From NCBI RefSeq assembly GCF_007833355.1, contig NZ_CP020914.1, positions 668,047 through 732,046 of the forward strand: a DNA stretch of 64,000 nt, read 5' to 3'. A program made the translations under genes and the position numbers. The notes under the pieces were generated by a model, which worked only from the letters and a program-made list of their open reading frames with translations, did no database searches and was not told where the DNA came from. Origin of the DNA: Denitratisoma sp. DHT3 (GTDB lineage: Bacteria > Pseudomonadota > Gammaproteobacteria > Burkholderiales > Rhodocyclaceae). Shown piece after piece: positions 26,060-33,028 of this stretch. Every line of letters begins with the position of its first letter. The first letter of the stretch is position 1.

Positions 26060-26959
26060 TCAGGAGCGCGGTTTGTGCGGTCTGGCCGCCGGCGTGGCGG
26101 GGGCGCCGTCCTGATATTCCAGCTGGTGGCGGGCCTGGCCGTCCTGGGCCAGGGCTTCGGTGAGCAGGGGCAGGGCGTCGCGCAGCGTGGCGGCCAGGGT
26201 CCATGGCGGATTGACGATGAACAGGCCGCTGCCATGCATGCCGAAGCCGTCGGCCGCCGGGGCCTGGACCGAGAGGCTGGCGTGGAGCCAGCTCGCCGCA
26301 GGCAGCTTTTTCAGCTTTTCCGGCAACTGGCGCGAGTCGCCGCGCTGCAACTGGGGATACCAGAGGACGAAGGTGCCGGTGGCGAAGCGGCTCAGGCCCT
26401 CCTTCACGGCGGCCACGACGCGCAGGTAGTCGCGCTTGTCCTCGTAGGCCGGGTCCATCAGGGTGAAGCCGCGCCGGGGCGGCGGCGGCAGCACCGACTT
26501 GATCTCGCTGAAACCGTCGGCCTGACGCAGGGCGTAATGCTTTTCCCGGCCGGGGAAGGCGCGGCCGAGGTTCTCCATCAGCAGTCGCGCATCGGTGCTG
26601 TGCAGCTCGAACAGGCGCAGCCGGTCAGCCTCCCGCATCAGATTGAGGGCCAGCACCGGGGAGCCGGGGTAGGTGCGCAGAGTGCCATCGGGATTGAAAC
26701 GCCGCACCTGATCCACGTAATCGGCCAGCGCTGGCGGCAGGTCGCCGCGCTCCCAGAGCCGGGCGATGCCGCCGGCGAACTCCGCGTTCTTGCTGGCATA
26801 GACCGAACGCAGATCGTAGAGGCCGGCGCCGGTATGCGTGTCCACCACCCAATAGGGTTTGTCCTTCAAGTTGAAATGGCGCAGCAGCTGCACCAGGACG
26901 AAGTGCTTGAGCACGTCGGCATGGTTGCCGGCATGGAAGGCGTGGCGGTAACTGAGCAT
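26060..26959 (-). CDS. rlmJ: 23S rRNA (adenine-2030 N6)-methyltransferase
   Basis: RlmJ is the SAM-dependent N6-methyltransferase that modifies A2030 of 23S rRNA. The 299-aa protein starts with the family hallmark MLSYRHAFHAGNHADVLKH. It has a SAM region 'VVDTHTGAGLYDL' and the N6-methylase catalytic motif LMDPAYE (DPPY-like). It ends in 'GSGLFIVNPPWTL' and a Pro/Ala tail. The length exceeds E. coli RlmJ (280 aa) only by that tail. The ATG at 26959 is the only reasonable start. It is read as a single gene. Confidence 0.95.
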   Translation of the reverse strand: MLSYRHAFHAGNHADVLKHFVLVQLLRHFNLKDKPYWVVDTHTGAGLYDLRSVYASKNAEFAGGIARLWERGDLPPALADYVDQVRRFNPDGTLRTYPGSPVLALNLMREADRLRLFELHSTDARLLMENLGRAFPGREKHYALRQADGFSEIKSVLPPPPRRGFTLMDPAYEDKRDYLRVVAAVKEGLSRFATGTFVLWYPQLQRGDSRQLPEKLKKLPAASWLHASLSVQAPAADGFGMHGSGLFIVNPPWTLAATLRDALPLLTEALAQDGQARHQLEYQDGAPATPAARPHKPRS

Positions 26960-27069
26960 CGGGCGTGAAGGCGGATCGATCGGGGCGTCACACTATACGG
27001 CCAAGCCCGCCGTAACGGGTTATCCTTGGCGCCCGCCAGCGCACCGCCTGGCGTCAGCCTGCCTTACCG

Positions 27070-27891
27070 ATGAACATGAACGACAAACCCCAACGCCGGC
27101 TGCGGGTGGCGAAGGCCATCTCGCAGCCGGCGGCAAAACCGGCCGCCGCGGCGGAAGCGAATCCCGCCGGCGTGCGGATTTCCAAGCTGATGGCCGAGCG
27201 CGGCCTGTGCTCGCGGCGCGAGGCCGACAGCTACATCGAGCAGGGCCTGGTCTATGTCGATGGCCAGCGGGTGACGGAACTGGGCACCCGCGCCGCGCCC
27301 GACGCCGAAATCACGCTGGGCGGGGCGGCCCGGCTCAGCCAGTCCAAGCGCGTCACCATCCTGCTGCACAAGCCGGTGGGCTATGTCTCGGGCCAGGCCG
27401 AGGACGGCCACCAGCCGGCGGTGACGCTGATCTCCGAGCGCAGCCATTTTTCCGGCGACAAAACCCAGCGCTTCTATCCTGCGCATCTGCGCGGCCTGGC
27501 GCCGGCCGGCCGGCTGGACATCGACTCGACCGGCCTGCTGGTGCTGACCCAGGACGGCCGCGTGGCGCGGCGACTGATCGGCGAGGATTCAACGGTGGAC
27601 AAGGAGTATCTGGTGCGGGTCGAGGGCCACATCGCCGCCAACGGTCTGGCGCTGCTCAACCATGGCCTGTCCCTGGACGGCAAGGCGCTGCGTCCGGCGC
27701 GCGTGGAATGGCTCAATGACGACCAGTTGCGCTTCGTGCTGAGGGAAGGCCGCAAGCGCCAGATCCGCCGCATGTGCGAGCTGGTCGGACTGCGTGTGGC
27801 GGGGCTGAAGCGCGTGCGCATCGGCCGCGTGCGCCTGGGCGACTTGCCGCAGGGGCAATGGCGCTACCTGCGCGCCGACGAGGAATTCTGA
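27070..27891 (+). CDS. RsuA/RluB/RluF family rRNA pseudouridine synthase
   Basis: This 273-aa enzyme converts a specific uridine in 23S rRNA to pseudouridine. An Ala-rich basic N-terminal tail (1-32) precedes an S4 RNA-binding domain ('[24 protein letters not shown]', residues 36-90). The catalytic domain has 'LHKPVGYV' and the nucleophile Asp in [17 protein letters not shown], and ends with '[14 protein letters not shown]' and '[13 protein letters not shown]'. The overall order is closest to RluF (23S U2604), but RluB/RluE cannot be excluded without comparison, so no symbol is given. The ATG at 27070 is used. Confidence 0.9.
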   Translation: MNMNDKPQRRLRVAKAISQPAAKPAAAAEANPAGVRISKLMAERGLCSRREADSYIEQGLVYVDGQRVTELGTRAAPDAEITLGGAARLSQSKRVTILLHKPVGYVSGQAEDGHQPAVTLISERSHFSGDKTQRFYPAHLRGLAPAGRLDIDSTGLLVLTQDGRVARRLIGEDSTVDKEYLVRVEGHIAANGLALLNHGLSLDGKALRPARVEWLNDDQLRFVLREGRKRQIRRMCELVGLRVAGLKRVRIGRVRLGDLPQGQWRYLRADEEF

Positions 27892-28027
27892 TTTGCCGTC
27901 ATGGCGATGGCTTGCGGAAAAAAAACTCTGAAAAAATCGTCGATCCGGATTGACGCCGGCGACCAAAGCCGGCAGAATTCGCCCCCGTCGCAAGCAGCGC
28001 AGCAAGGCTTCGTTGCCCAGTCGATAT

Positions 28028-28104
28028 GGAGTGGTAGTTCAGTTGGTTAGAATACCGGCCTGTCACGCCGGGGGTCGCGGGTTCGAGTCCCGTCCACTCC
28101 GCCA
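28028..28104 (+). tRNA. tRNA-Asp (anticodon GTC)
   Basis: A 77-nt cloverleaf is present. The acceptor stem GGAGTGG pairs with CCACTCC and is followed by encoded GCCA. The D arm contains AGTTCAGTTGGTTAGA, the anticodon loop is CTGTCAC with GTC, and the T arm is GCGGG-TTCGAGT-CCCGT. A rho-independent terminator follows 9 nt downstream. Mobile-element debris lies directly after it. Confidence 0.98.
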
Positions 28105-28112
28105 CAAAGTCT

Positions 28113-28139
28113 AAGCCCTTCGTTTTGAGGGGCTTTTTC
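28113..28139 (+). terminator. Rho-independent terminator of tRNA-Asp
   Basis: AAGCCCTTC (28113-28121) pairs with GAGGGGCTT (28127-28135) in a 9-bp stem with one G-U pair and a GTTTT loop. It is followed by a T run into 28139. It ends the tRNA-Asp transcript. Confidence 0.88.
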
Positions 28140-28186
28140 TTTTTCAAGGTCCGCACCATGGGGGCCTTCGCGCATATCGCTATTCT

Positions 28187-28309
28187 CTATTTGGCATTTC
28201 CCGTCCAAGCCATCGACAAAGGCGCCATCCGGACCAGCCGAGTCACCGTCAAATCCGGGGGATGATCACCGCGTAGGATTCGCTGCACGATGTCCGGGGC
28301 CAGGAACGC
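28187..28309 (-). pseudogene. C-terminal fragment of a site-specific recombinase-like protein
   Basis: On the minus strand a 40-codon open stretch reads AFLAPDIVQRILRGDHPPDL and continues 'TVTRLVRMAPLSMAW' before TAG at 28187-28189. This is the conserved tail type found at the end of proteobacterial serine-recombinase/resolvase-like proteins, as I recall ('LAPDIVEAIL.G..P' then 'PL.W'). There is no start, catalytic domain or upstream part. It joins directly onto the truncated IS3 orfA at about 28306-28311. It is a decayed relic; the identity rests on this short motif. Confidence 0.55.
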
Positions 28310-28500
28310 CATTTGTAGAACGTGGCGTCGCTGAAGCCTCCCTTGCGGCATAGCTCCTTGCTCGGCATCCCCGCTTCGGCCTGCTTTAGGAAGCCGATGA
28401 TTTGTTCTTCGCTAAATCTGCTCTTCTTCATGTCCGTCATTCTCCATGGTTTGACGGACTTCTCTACTTCAGCCTGGTACGGCTGGCGGGGGGCAGGTCA
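28306..28500 (-). mobile_element. Truncated IS3-family insertion sequence (left end and orfA start)
   Basis: The left terminal inverted repeat starts at 28500 reading TGACCTGCCCCCCGCCAGCC on the minus strand. OrfA begins at 28440 (ATG; or 28431) and encodes MKKSRFSEEQIIGFLKQAEA followed by 'GMPSKELCRKGGFSDATFYKWR'. These are the typical first 40 residues of an IS407/IS3-group OrfA helix-turn-helix. The match stops at KWR (about 28306), where the recombinase relic begins; the remaining frame is read-through. The rest of orfA, all of orfB with its DDE motif, and the right end are gone, so the element is dead. Confidence 0.8.
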
Positions 28501-28705
28501 GGGGTCGCGAAGGCAGCAACTGTATTGAATAGCAAAGCAAAGACGAGAGACCATGAGCTCCTCCTAACTTGCGGAAAATGTACTACGACATAATCATATG
28601 AATATGCTGAAAAATTTTACTTCACCAACATTTGTAGGGGCAGCTTCATTCAAAATTCAGAGCCGACCTTAGAATTACATTAGTATATTTTTATACCATT
28701 GCCAC

Positions 28706-29830
28706 ATGGAACTCATTGAGCCTCAATTCTTAAAGTCCGCGTCACCGCCACCTCGGCTGGCGTTCCTTGATGCCGTGAGGGGAATTGCTGCGGTATGGGT
28801 TGTTCTTTACCATATGACCCAAATGCCAGCACCACATCTAGCGACACCCATGTGGGGTCGGTATGCGGAAAACGGGCATGCCGGCGTGATGCTATTTTTC
28901 GTCGCCAGCGCATTTTCCCTGTGCTACACATCGCGCCTTCACCAGGAAGGATGGATCGCGTTCTATATCAGACGCTTTTTTCGCATCGCTCCGTTGTTCT
29001 ATGCTGTGCTCGCCTTCATGCTCTTACGTATGTGGGCCGTCAATGGCATGACGAGACCGCTGAATGAGGTTCTCGACAATGTCCTATTCACCTTCAACAT
29101 TTTCCCTGCGCACCAGTGGAGCATCGTTCCCGCTGGTTGGACGATCGGCGTGGAAATGATTTTTTATCTGATATTTCCCGCCCTCTATTTGACAAGTGGA
29201 AACGTTTGGCGGGCGGTCACTGCCATGATGCTTTCGATCATCATCGCCAGAGTGTTCGAAAATATGCTCCCTAGATTGGTTAACGATCCGGAGACTTATT
29301 GGTTGCTGTCATTTTTTCATCACCTGCCGACTCTTGTAAACGGAGTAGTGGCATTTCGGCTTTACGAGTCTCTCAAAGAACATTCATCAAAAAACGACGT
29401 GGGACTGGCACTGGTCACGGGGGCGGCAGTTCTATACTTTGCCCTGCTGGACAACAGGACAGCGCTGGTCGAACCTTATTACTGGCAAGGTATTATCTTC
29501 GGCGCCTTCGTCGTCGGGCTGGCGCTTTCGCCGACGTCAATCCTTGTCAATCGGATGACCGTATTCTTCGGCAAGATCAGTTATTCGACATATCTTCTGC
29601 ATTCTCCAATCATCGTGTTGTTAATGCCGATGTATACCGAGATTTACTCTTGGCCAGTTGCAGTCTCGTTCAAGTTCCTGGCTTGCACGGTACTGACGCT
29701 TGGTGCGCTGGTGCCGATATCCTATGCAGCTTTTCGCCTGATTGAGCAGCCGGGGATCAATTGGGGCCGGCGCATCATCAGTCGTCGGATTTTCGCTTCA
29801 CGGGTTATTTGCCCAGGAACTGCCGAGTAA
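28706..29830 (+). CDS. Acyltransferase 3 family membrane protein (OafA/YrhL-like)
   Basis: This is a 374-aa integral membrane O-acyltransferase of the acyltransferase 3 family, whose members transfer acyl groups to polysaccharides, lipids or antibiotics. It has about ten TMs. Motifs seen are 'RLAFLDAVRGIAAVWVVLYH' (catalytic His region of TM1), 'GVMLFFVASAFSLCY', 'FYIRRFFRIAPLFY' (RxxR motif), 'WTIGVEMIFYLIFP' and 'GKISYSTYLLHSPIIV'. The C terminus has no SGNH domain. The gene is much more AT-rich than its surroundings, sits beside IS/recombinase debris and tRNA-Asp, and has an AT-rich upstream region, so horizontal acquisition is likely. The substrate is unknown; surface polysaccharide is the default guess. 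Confidence 0.88.
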   Translation: MELIEPQFLKSASPPPRLAFLDAVRGIAAVWVVLYHMTQMPAPHLATPMWGRYAENGHAGVMLFFVASAFSLCYTSRLHQEGWIAFYIRRFFRIAPLFYAVLAFMLLRMWAVNGMTRPLNEVLDNVLFTFNIFPAHQWSIVPAGWTIGVEMIFYLIFPALYLTSGNVWRAVTAMMLSIIIARVFENMLPRLVNDPETYWLLSFFHHLPTLVNGVVAFRLYESLKEHSSKNDVGLALVTGAAVLYFALLDNRTALVEPYYWQGIIFGAFVVGLALSPTSILVNRMTVFFGKISYSTYLLHSPIIVLLMPMYTEIYSWPVAVSFKFLACTVLTLGALVPISYAAFRLIEQPGINWGRRIISRRIFASRVICPGTAE

Positions 29831-29903
29831 GCTCCCATTTAAAATCAGCAGCATGCGGCCATGCATTCCCACTACCGCTTCGCCAGCAAGGGGAGAGTTT
29901 TTG

Positions 29904-29931
29904 AAGAAAAAAACCGCCCTTGAGGGCGGTT
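29904..29931 (-). terminator. Rho-independent terminator of the DUF364 operon
   Basis: AACCGCCC (29912-29919) and GGGCGGTT (29924-29931) form a perfect 8-bp stem with a TTGA loop. Read on the minus strand the hairpin is followed by seven T residues. It lies 120 nt beyond the DUF364 stop and is correctly oriented for that operon. Confidence 0.85.
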
Positions 29932-30052
29932 AAACTCTTCTCGGGTTCGTCCAGACGAACATCGAGAGGAGGGGGAGGAAAGTCTGCCGGATGGAAGGTC
30001 GTCGTGTTCAGGATGTGTCGGGTTAGAGACAGCTATACCTCCACCGACTGCA

Positions 30053-30892
30053 TCAGCATGTGGGCGGCAGCCGTAGAGTGATGCGCTCCACCGTCTTGCC
30101 GAAGAAGTGATAGCCGGAACCGCCTTCGGCCAGGAGTTCAAGCAGTTCGTCCGGGGCCGTCACCCGCGTCCCGCCGACAACGGTGACGCCGCGCCGAGCG
30201 TATGGCTCGGGCACCAGGGTCGCCGTCGGCCCGATCACCGCCGCTTCGGCACCGGGCCGCAGCAGGCCGAGAAGGCCGTCGAGGGTGCCGTTGATAAGGG
30301 TGGTGCCGGTGGTGATGAAGACATCGGCCCCGGGAATCACTTCCGGTGCCCGCTCGGCCGGAACGTAATAGGGCAACTCTTCCGGTTTCAACGTGGCTGG
30401 GTCGAGTTCGAGGACATTGAAGGGCTGCTCTCGCCGGCGCAGCTCCCGCATGTAAGGTGGGAAGGCGCCGACCAGCGCCACCCGCTGGCCAGGCGACAGG
30501 GGCAGCGCCTCGAAGGCGTCGCCGAAGCGCAGGTCGATGCCTGCTGGCGGGCCGTCCCGCAGCCAGAGACTTTCGGCCAACGCGTTGAGGGTGGCGATGG
30601 CCAGTCCCCGACGCAGGTCCTGGGGCCGGTAGAGGTCGTCCAGCACCGACAGCACCTTGCGGCCGGCGATTTTTCCCGGCGTCGGCATGGCCTTGGCAGA
30701 ACTCGGACAGCACACCGCTTCGGGTACGTTCTTGATCGGTGTCGCGCAGAGACCGCCGGCCCCGTTGGACAGCTTGACTCCGGTGAAGAAAATGCCGAGC
30801 ACCGCACGCTCCAGGGTCAGCGCCTCGGCTTCGGGGCCGAGGCGATCTACTACGGTGGCGTGCAGTTCGGCGAGCAGGCTGGTGGTCGGCAT
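30053..30892 (-). CDS. DUF4213/DUF364 putative heavy-metal chelation protein
   Basis: This is a 279-aa protein of a family described as putative heavy-metal chelation. The N-terminal enolase-N-like DUF4213 part holds 'GIFFTGVKLSNGAGGLCATP', with a CC pair in 'EAVCCPSSAK'. The C-terminal Rossmann-like DUF364 part starts near 138 with 'VALVGAFPPYMREL' and includes 'DVFITTGTTLINGTLDGLL' and 'AAVIGPTATLVPEP'. The last residue is Cys. The start has GAGGAG 5 nt upstream. It is the last gene of a three-gene operon under a probable ModE-controlled promoter. Homologues occur, to my knowledge, near nitrogenase and molybdenum genes, but no biochemical function is established. Confidence 0.85.
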   Translation of the reverse strand: MPTTSLLAELHATVVDRLGPEAEALTLERAVLGIFFTGVKLSNGAGGLCATPIKNVPEAVCCPSSAKAMPTPGKIAGRKVLSVLDDLYRPQDLRRGLAIATLNALAESLWLRDGPPAGIDLRFGDAFEALPLSPGQRVALVGAFPPYMRELRRREQPFNVLELDPATLKPEELPYYVPAERAPEVIPGADVFITTGTTLINGTLDGLLGLLRPGAEAAVIGPTATLVPEPYARRGVTVVGGTRVTAPDELLELLAEGGSGYHFFGKTVERITLRLPPTC

Positions 30893-30902
30893 GTCCGTCT
30901 CC

Positions 30903-31064
30903 TCAACGGCCGTCGGAGCGGCACGCGAAATGCAGCTCAGTGTTGCCGTACTCGCCGGCCAGGTCGCCGCGTTCGGTGTCGATCAGTCCGGCTTCTTCCA
31001 GACGCTGGCAGGACTGCTCGACGTGGCGCAGCGGATGGCCGGCGCTAACGGCGGAGGTGGTCAT
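30903..31064 (-). CDS. 53-aa conserved-context hypothetical protein
   Basis: This short minus-strand gene starts MTTSAVSAGHPLRHVEQSCQ and has 53 residues, ending at TGA 30903-30905. Its ATG at 31064 overlaps the end of the DUF2325 gene by 20 nt, and its stop is 10 nt before the DUF364 start. This packing, plus codon use like its neighbours, argues that it is real. The middle reads 'RLEEAGLIDTERGDLAGEYGN', which suggests a small helical domain followed by a strand; one Cys occurs near each end. I do not recognise the family. It probably works with DUF2325 and DUF364 proteins. Confidence 0.6.
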   Translation of the reverse strand: MTTSAVSAGHPLRHVEQSCQRLEEAGLIDTERGDLAGEYGNTELHFACRSDGR

Positions 31065-32328
31065 GGCGCTTTCGCTCCTTCCCCGTCACCAGGAATCCGG
31101 TCCTGCGCTGGCTGGTCTCCAGGGCCAGCATTTCCAGGCTGCGGGCAAAGGTGGTGACGCCCGCCGATTTCTGGAAAATGCAGGGCATTTCCTGTTGCTT
31201 GCAGGCCTGCTTGATCCGCCAATAGGCAGAATGGGAGATATGGCCGATCTGACAAACCACCGCATCGGCGCCCGCAACCGCGGCGTCGATGCGGTGTTCG
31301 TTGTCCTCCAGGCCGCCGTCGTGGTGGAGGAAATGCCCGCCGCCGGCTTCGACGAGTCGTCGGTAATGGTCGATCAAGCCGGGGCGGCCGCCGATGCAAA
31401 GGATACGGTAGCCGTTCAGGCGGACTTCTGCCGGTCCGTCCGGATGATCGGCGGCACTGACCGGGAAGGTACCGGGAAGCGCTGTTGCCTCGAGAGGCGT
31501 CACAGTCTTGCGCAATACATGGCGGGTCTGGGCCAGCTCGTCTTCCAGGTCGGCGATCAGGCTCTGGGAGGCCGCCAAGCGCTCGCCGAGGGCTTCGTTG
31601 CGCTCGTGCAGCGCGGCGTTTGCGGCCTTGAGTTTTTCCGCCGCCGCGACAACCGCCGCTTCCCGTTGGCACTGGGCAACTTTCCGTTCGCTTTCGGCCA
31701 GACGCCCCTCCAACAAGATGACGCTACGATCCCGTTCCTGCTGGACGACCAGGAGGTTCTGCCGCAGGGTGGCGATTTCCTCATGCAGCCTGGCACTGTC
31801 TTGTTCGAGGGTATGCAGGCGCTGCTTTTCTGTCCGTTCCGTCGCTCCGAGGCGATGCGACAGCATGTGCATCTCGCCATAGATGACGGTCCCGGTGTAA
31901 TCGTTGGTATCGGGGTGGGTCCAGGCCGCCCACAGGCTTCCCTCGACGCGGCCTTCAGCGTAGGCGACCCGCCACAGGGCAAGGACTGCGTCACTGCCTT
32001 TCGCCTGGGCAAACTGCTGGATCGACGCGGCGTAGCGACGATCGAGAAACCGCTGGATCAGCTCGGCAATTTCGGTTCGTTCGTCGCAATGGCCGACGAC
32101 AGCGGAATGAAGCACGTAGTCCGGCATCCTGGACTCATCAAACCCGGCCCGCCTGGCCAGTTGGCGCAATTCGGCGATGGTCAGGCAAGTGCCGATCAGT
32201 GGGCAATGCCAGGTACTGGGCAATTGCCAGATCCGAAGGCGACGATGGGGTGTCGGCGGTACTTTGGGAGCCGCCAGCAGGGCTACCGGGCCGAAGGTGT
32301 CCTCGAACAAGCGTGCAATGGGTTTCAT
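31045..32328 (-). CDS. DUF2325 domain protein with central coiled coil
   Basis: This 427-aa cytoplasmic protein has three parts. The N-terminal 150 residues are helical with 'WQLPSTWHCPLIGTCLTIAELR', a cysteine pair of the type seen in DUF2325 proteins. A long coiled coil spans about 175-275, rich in Glu/Leu/Ala/Arg. The C-terminal DUF2325 domain (about 313-405) reads 'ILCIGGRPGLIDHYRRLVEAGG', 'HHDGGLED', 'ADAVVCQIGHISHSAYW' and 'PCIFQKSAGVTTFARSL'. It has basic residues at its end. It is the first gene of the operon, with a leader of about 180 nt after a ModE-like promoter. The function is unknown; Cys and His content and context suggest metal binding or metal-dependent signalling. Confidence 0.85.
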   Translation of the reverse strand: MKPIARLFEDTFGPVALLAAPKVPPTPHRRLRIWQLPSTWHCPLIGTCLTIAELRQLARRAGFDESRMPDYVLHSAVVGHCDERTEIAELIQRFLDRRYAASIQQFAQAKGSDAVLALWRVAYAEGRVEGSLWAAWTHPDTNDYTGTVIYGEMHMLSHRLGATERTEKQRLHTLEQDSARLHEEIATLRQNLLVVQQERDRSVILLEGRLAESERKVAQCQREAAVVAAAEKLKAANAALHERNEALGERLAASQSLIADLEDELAQTRHVLRKTVTPLEATALPGTFPVSAADHPDGPAEVRLNGYRILCIGGRPGLIDHYRRLVEAGGGHFLHHDGGLEDNEHRIDAAVAGADAVVCQIGHISHSAYWRIKQACKQQEMPCIFQKSAGVTTFARSLEMLALETSQRRTGFLVTGKERKRHDHLRR

Positions 32329-32514
32329 GCCGGCTCGAGACTGATTTCGGCATCCCGCAGGAGCCCTGGTGTGGTCAATAAACCATCACCGTCCTGCTCG
32401 AGCAACCCATCCCCTCGGGGAAATGCGAGTTGCTCGCTGAGTATTGGGAGGGGGCAAAGAGAGCGCACGACGGTGATTGCAGTCGATGATTGGCAGGAGG
32501 TTCGTAATCTGCAT

Positions 32515-32545
32515 CGTAATATACAACATAATATAACGCTGTAAA
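32515..32545 (-). promoter_or_regulatory. Sigma-70 promoter overlapped by a ModE-like palindrome
   Basis: On the minus strand there is a -35 box TTTACA (32545-32540), a 16-nt spacer and a -10 box TATATT (32523-32518). The 24-bp interval 32538-32515 is an imperfect palindrome, with left arm CGTTATAT and right arm ATATTACG. Its first nine bases, CGTTATATT, are the same as the E. coli ModE half-site at the modA operator. The palindrome covers the spacer and -10, as expected for repression by molybdate-ModE. The first downstream gene is the DUF2325 gene at 32328. Confidence 0.6.
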
Positions 32546-33028
32546 GGACTCGTTCGACATGAAGTCCGGCAAGGCAACGAACCACCTCCCCATGACAGAA
32601 ATCCCCTGCTTGATTTTTCCGTCCAGATGAGCTGGTTCTCTGCAATCCCAGGACCTGGTCAGCTTTTAACGGTGGAGAGGAGGGCATTAAATTGCCGCCC
32701 AACATGCTGAAATTCCCTGTATCTTTTTTCGCTTCAGGGAATTTCTTACTGAGATAGGTTCGCGGTTGACTACGGCCACCGCCAAATTCATGCCTTTACC
32801 AGCACCTTGTGGAGCCGCGATGCGCGCGGACCTACAAGGTGTTTTGCTTTATGCGTAGTGCGTCGATGGGATATCGGTTGCGCCCGGTTCCATGCGCCAT
32901 GGTTCGCCGTGTTTGATGGTATCCTTCGGCGCGTCTGGGCCAATCAGCCATTTGTTTTCCAACGAAAAAAGGCGAACCGGCAAACGGGTTCGCCTTTTTC
33001 AATTCACATCTGAGCCATCGTTTCCGTC
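32546..33028. other. Non-coding region upstream of ppiD with two hairpins
   Basis: No convincing gene was found here. Two notable structures are present. One is a perfect 11-bp inverted repeat GAAATTCCCTG / CAGGGAATTTC (32709-32719 and 32735-32745). The other is a nested hairpin at 32803-32841 with outer arms CACCTTGT/ACAAGGTG and inner arms CCGCG/CGCGG. A terminator follows at 32965-32999. A short structured RNA between about 32760 and 33000 is conceivable, but no convincing promoter is seen. Confidence 0.4.
32965..32999. terminator. Strong bidirectional terminator before ppiD
   Basis: GGCGAACC (32971-32978) pairs with GGTTCGCC (32987-32994), flanked by six A residues and five T residues that extend the stem and give U runs on both strands. 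It lies 30 nt before the ppiD start, so ppiD would need a promoter in or after it, or expression depends on readthrough. No protein gene ends here, which leaves its upstream transcript unexplained. Confidence 0.85.

Noticed and set aside
29872..30141. Minus-strand frame of 89 codons after the DUF364 gene
   Set aside because: It overlaps the DUF364 end and the terminator and shows no coding features.
32325..32705. Minus-strand frame of 126 codons upstream of the DUF2325 gene
   Set aside because: It spans the promoter and ModE-like palindrome, has no recognised similarity and no good ribosome binding site.
28105..33000. Second copy of the tRNA-Asp 3' end as an attR site
   Set aside because: I looked for the GTTCGAGTCCCGTCC stretch downstream and did not find it, so no attachment site is claimed.
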